Shown here piece after piece: positions 62,967 through 64,000 of a DNA stretch of 64,000 bases (position 1 is the stretch's first letter; every line of letters starts with the position of its first letter). The DNA is from an uncultured Planktomarina sp. (GTDB lineage Bacteria; Pseudomonadota; Alphaproteobacteria; Rhodobacterales; Rhodobacteraceae), in the NCBI GenBank assembly GCA_943788425.1, contig CALSQF010000004.1, positions 310,001-374,000 on the forward strand, in the 5' to 3' direction. A model generated the notes under the pieces. The model had not been told where the DNA came from. It saw only the letters and a program-made list of their open reading frames with translations, and did not search any database. Both the position numbers and the translations under genes were made by a program.

Positions 62967-64000
62967 ATGGCTCTAAACTTAACCATGCCCGAGCAAGATG
63001 ACCTGAAACCCCGTATCACGGTCTTCGGTGTTGGTGGTGCCGGCGGTAATGCTGTTGATAATATGATTGAAAAAGAGCTTGAGGGCGTGGAATTTGTGGT
63101 TGCAAATACTGACGCGCAAGCTTTGCAGCAGTCAAAAGCTCCAGTGAAAATCCAAATGGGCCTGAAAGTTACGGAAGGTCTTGGTGCCGGGGCGAAAGCC
63201 ACCATTGGGGCTGCGGCTGCTGAAGAAAGCATTGAACAAATTGTTGACCAACTTGCCGGCGCGCATATGTGCTTTATCACCGCTGGCATGGGCGGTGGCA
63301 CAGGCACGGGGGCGGCGCCGATCATTGCGCAAGCGGCACGCGAGCTTGGCGTGTTGACGGTAGGTGTTGTGACCAAACCCTTCCAGTTCGAGGGTAGCAA
63401 GCGCATGCGTCAGGCCGAAGAGGGTGTTGAATCCTTGCAAAAGGTTGTTGACACGCTGATTATTATTCCAAACCAAAATCTGTTCCGCCTGGCCAATGAA
63501 AGTACCACATTTACGGATGCCTTCAGTATGGCAGATGATGTTCTTTATCAGGGCGTTAAAGGTGTGACAGACCTGATGGTCCGTCCGGGCCTGATTAACC
63601 TTGATTTTGCCGATGTGCGCGCCGTTATGGACGAAATGGGCAAGGCGATGATGGGAACAGGCGAGGCCGATGGAGAAAACCGCGCTGTTGAAGCGGCGGA
63701 TAAAGCGGTCTCTAATCCTTTACTGGATGAGATTAGCCTGCGTGGCGCCAAAGGAGTCTTGATTAATATCACTGGTGGTGCTGATTTGACCCTGTTTGAG
63801 TTGGACGAAGCCGCCAATCGCATTCGCGAAGAGGTCGATCCCGACGCGAATATTATTGTCGGTTCCACTTTGGACACGACTTTGGAAGGGGTCATGCGCG
63901 TGTCTGTGGTTGCTACGGGCATTGATGCGGAGCAATCCAACCATGCCTCTGCAATGCCGACGCGCCGTGCAGCGGCACAGACGGAAGCCGCGGCACCAGA
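62967..64000 (+). CDS. ftsZ: Cell division GTPase FtsZ (3' end beyond the window)
   Basis: Tubulin-like GTPase that forms the division ring. The first 344 codons are present: [13 protein letters not shown] near residue 20, the GTP-binding [12 protein letters not shown] near 105, and the T7 loop [11 protein letters not shown] near 210. The GTPase and C-terminal domains are complete up to about residue 320; the variable linker has begun ([17 protein letters not shown]) and the rest runs off the edge. Confidence 0.96.
   Translation, partial: MALNLTMPEQDDLKPRITVFGVGGAGGNAVDNMIEKELEGVEFVVANTDAQALQQSKAPVKIQMGLKVTEGLGAGAKATIGAAAAEESIEQIVDQLAGAHMCFITAGMGGGTGTGAAPIIAQAARELGVLTVGVVTKPFQFEGSKRMRQAEEGVESLQKVVDTLIIIPNQNLFRLANESTTFTDAFSMADDVLYQGVKGVTDLMVRPGLINLDFADVRAVMDEMGKAMMGTGEADGENRAVEAADKAVSNPLLDEISLRGAKGVLINITGGADLTLFELDEAANRIREEVDPDANIIVGSTLDTTLEGVMRVSVVATGIDAEQSNHASAMPTRRAAAQTEAAAP

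Noticed and set aside
1-64000. CRISPR array, integrated phage or insertion sequence
   Set aside because: No regularly spaced repeats, integrase or intact transposase were found; the endolysin and holin stand without phage structural genes.

Overview
The window is a stretch of chromosome from an alphaproteobacterium of the Rhodobacteraceae (Roseobacter group). The evidence is an alphaproteobacterial division and cell-wall (dcw) cluster running from mraZ to ftsZ, an RpoH sigma factor next to an RluD-type pseudouridine synthase, a gene-transfer-agent type endolysin/holin pair, a CarD regulator, a 7Fe ferredoxin next to an S4 protein and a Suv3-like helicase, and small families typical of the group (DUF6476, DUF1127, DUF4389). 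By eye the GC content is moderate, lower than in many Rhodobacter genomes, which would suit a pelagic roseobacter; the species cannot be fixed from the sequence alone.

Layout. 1-7.6 kb: a glutathione peroxidase, a small secreted cysteine protein, a voltage-gated-type potassium channel, a lysis cassette (coiled-coil membrane protein with an in-frame amber codon, GH108-type N-acetylmuramidase, 3TM holin), DUF6476 divergent from rluD, rpoH, a Gfo/Idh/MocA oxidoreductase and a DUF4389 protein. 7.6-20.5 kb: oligoendopeptidase F, HpaI-type aldolase, an alpha/beta hydrolase with an SCP2 protein, a TPR protein, a Suv3-like helicase with S4 protein, ferredoxin and CarD, the divergent cobalamin genes cobS and cobT, and an unusual single-chain protein that looks like a PilM/GspL-like domain joined to a PilP/GspC-like domain. 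20.7-30.4 kb: a VOC protein, a decayed glycosyltransferase-like gene, a GMC oxidoreductase, tRNA-Tyr, rlmB, a compact hisBHAFE run, tRNA-Gly and a frameshifted phosphoesterase. 30.4-41.3 kb: pyruvate carboxylase, an FMN alpha-hydroxy-acid dehydrogenase with a LacI-type operator at its start, a UvrD/PcrA helicase, an FAD oxidoreductase, a LysE exporter, DUF1127 and an Mrp/ApbC ATPase.

41.3-64 kb: the dcw cluster. It is preceded by a long leader that ends in a strong intrinsic terminator, which matches the position and size of the UpsM sRNA described upstream of mraZ in Rhodobacter sphaeroides. The order is mraZ-rsmH-ftsL-ftsI-murE-murF-mraY-murD, then a 3.8 kb interruption (decayed GT32 and GT11 glycosyltransferases, a GT25-like gene, a HI0933-type flavoprotein), then ftsW-murG-murC-murB-ddl-ftsQ-ftsA-ftsZ. 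ftsZ runs off the end. Many neighbours share start/stop overlaps (ATGA, TAATG), so translation is probably coupled. Together these genes make lipid II, flip and polymerise it at the septum, and build the FtsZ/FtsA ring.

The most unusual trait is the number of reading frames that are otherwise recognisable but broken: premature TAG or TAA codons or frameshifts at about 2.57, 7.39, 21.6-21.7, 30.0, 51.18 and 51.85-51.96 kb. Surface-sugar glycosyltransferases are over-represented among them. This looks like recent gene decay, with assembly error or stop readthrough as alternatives.
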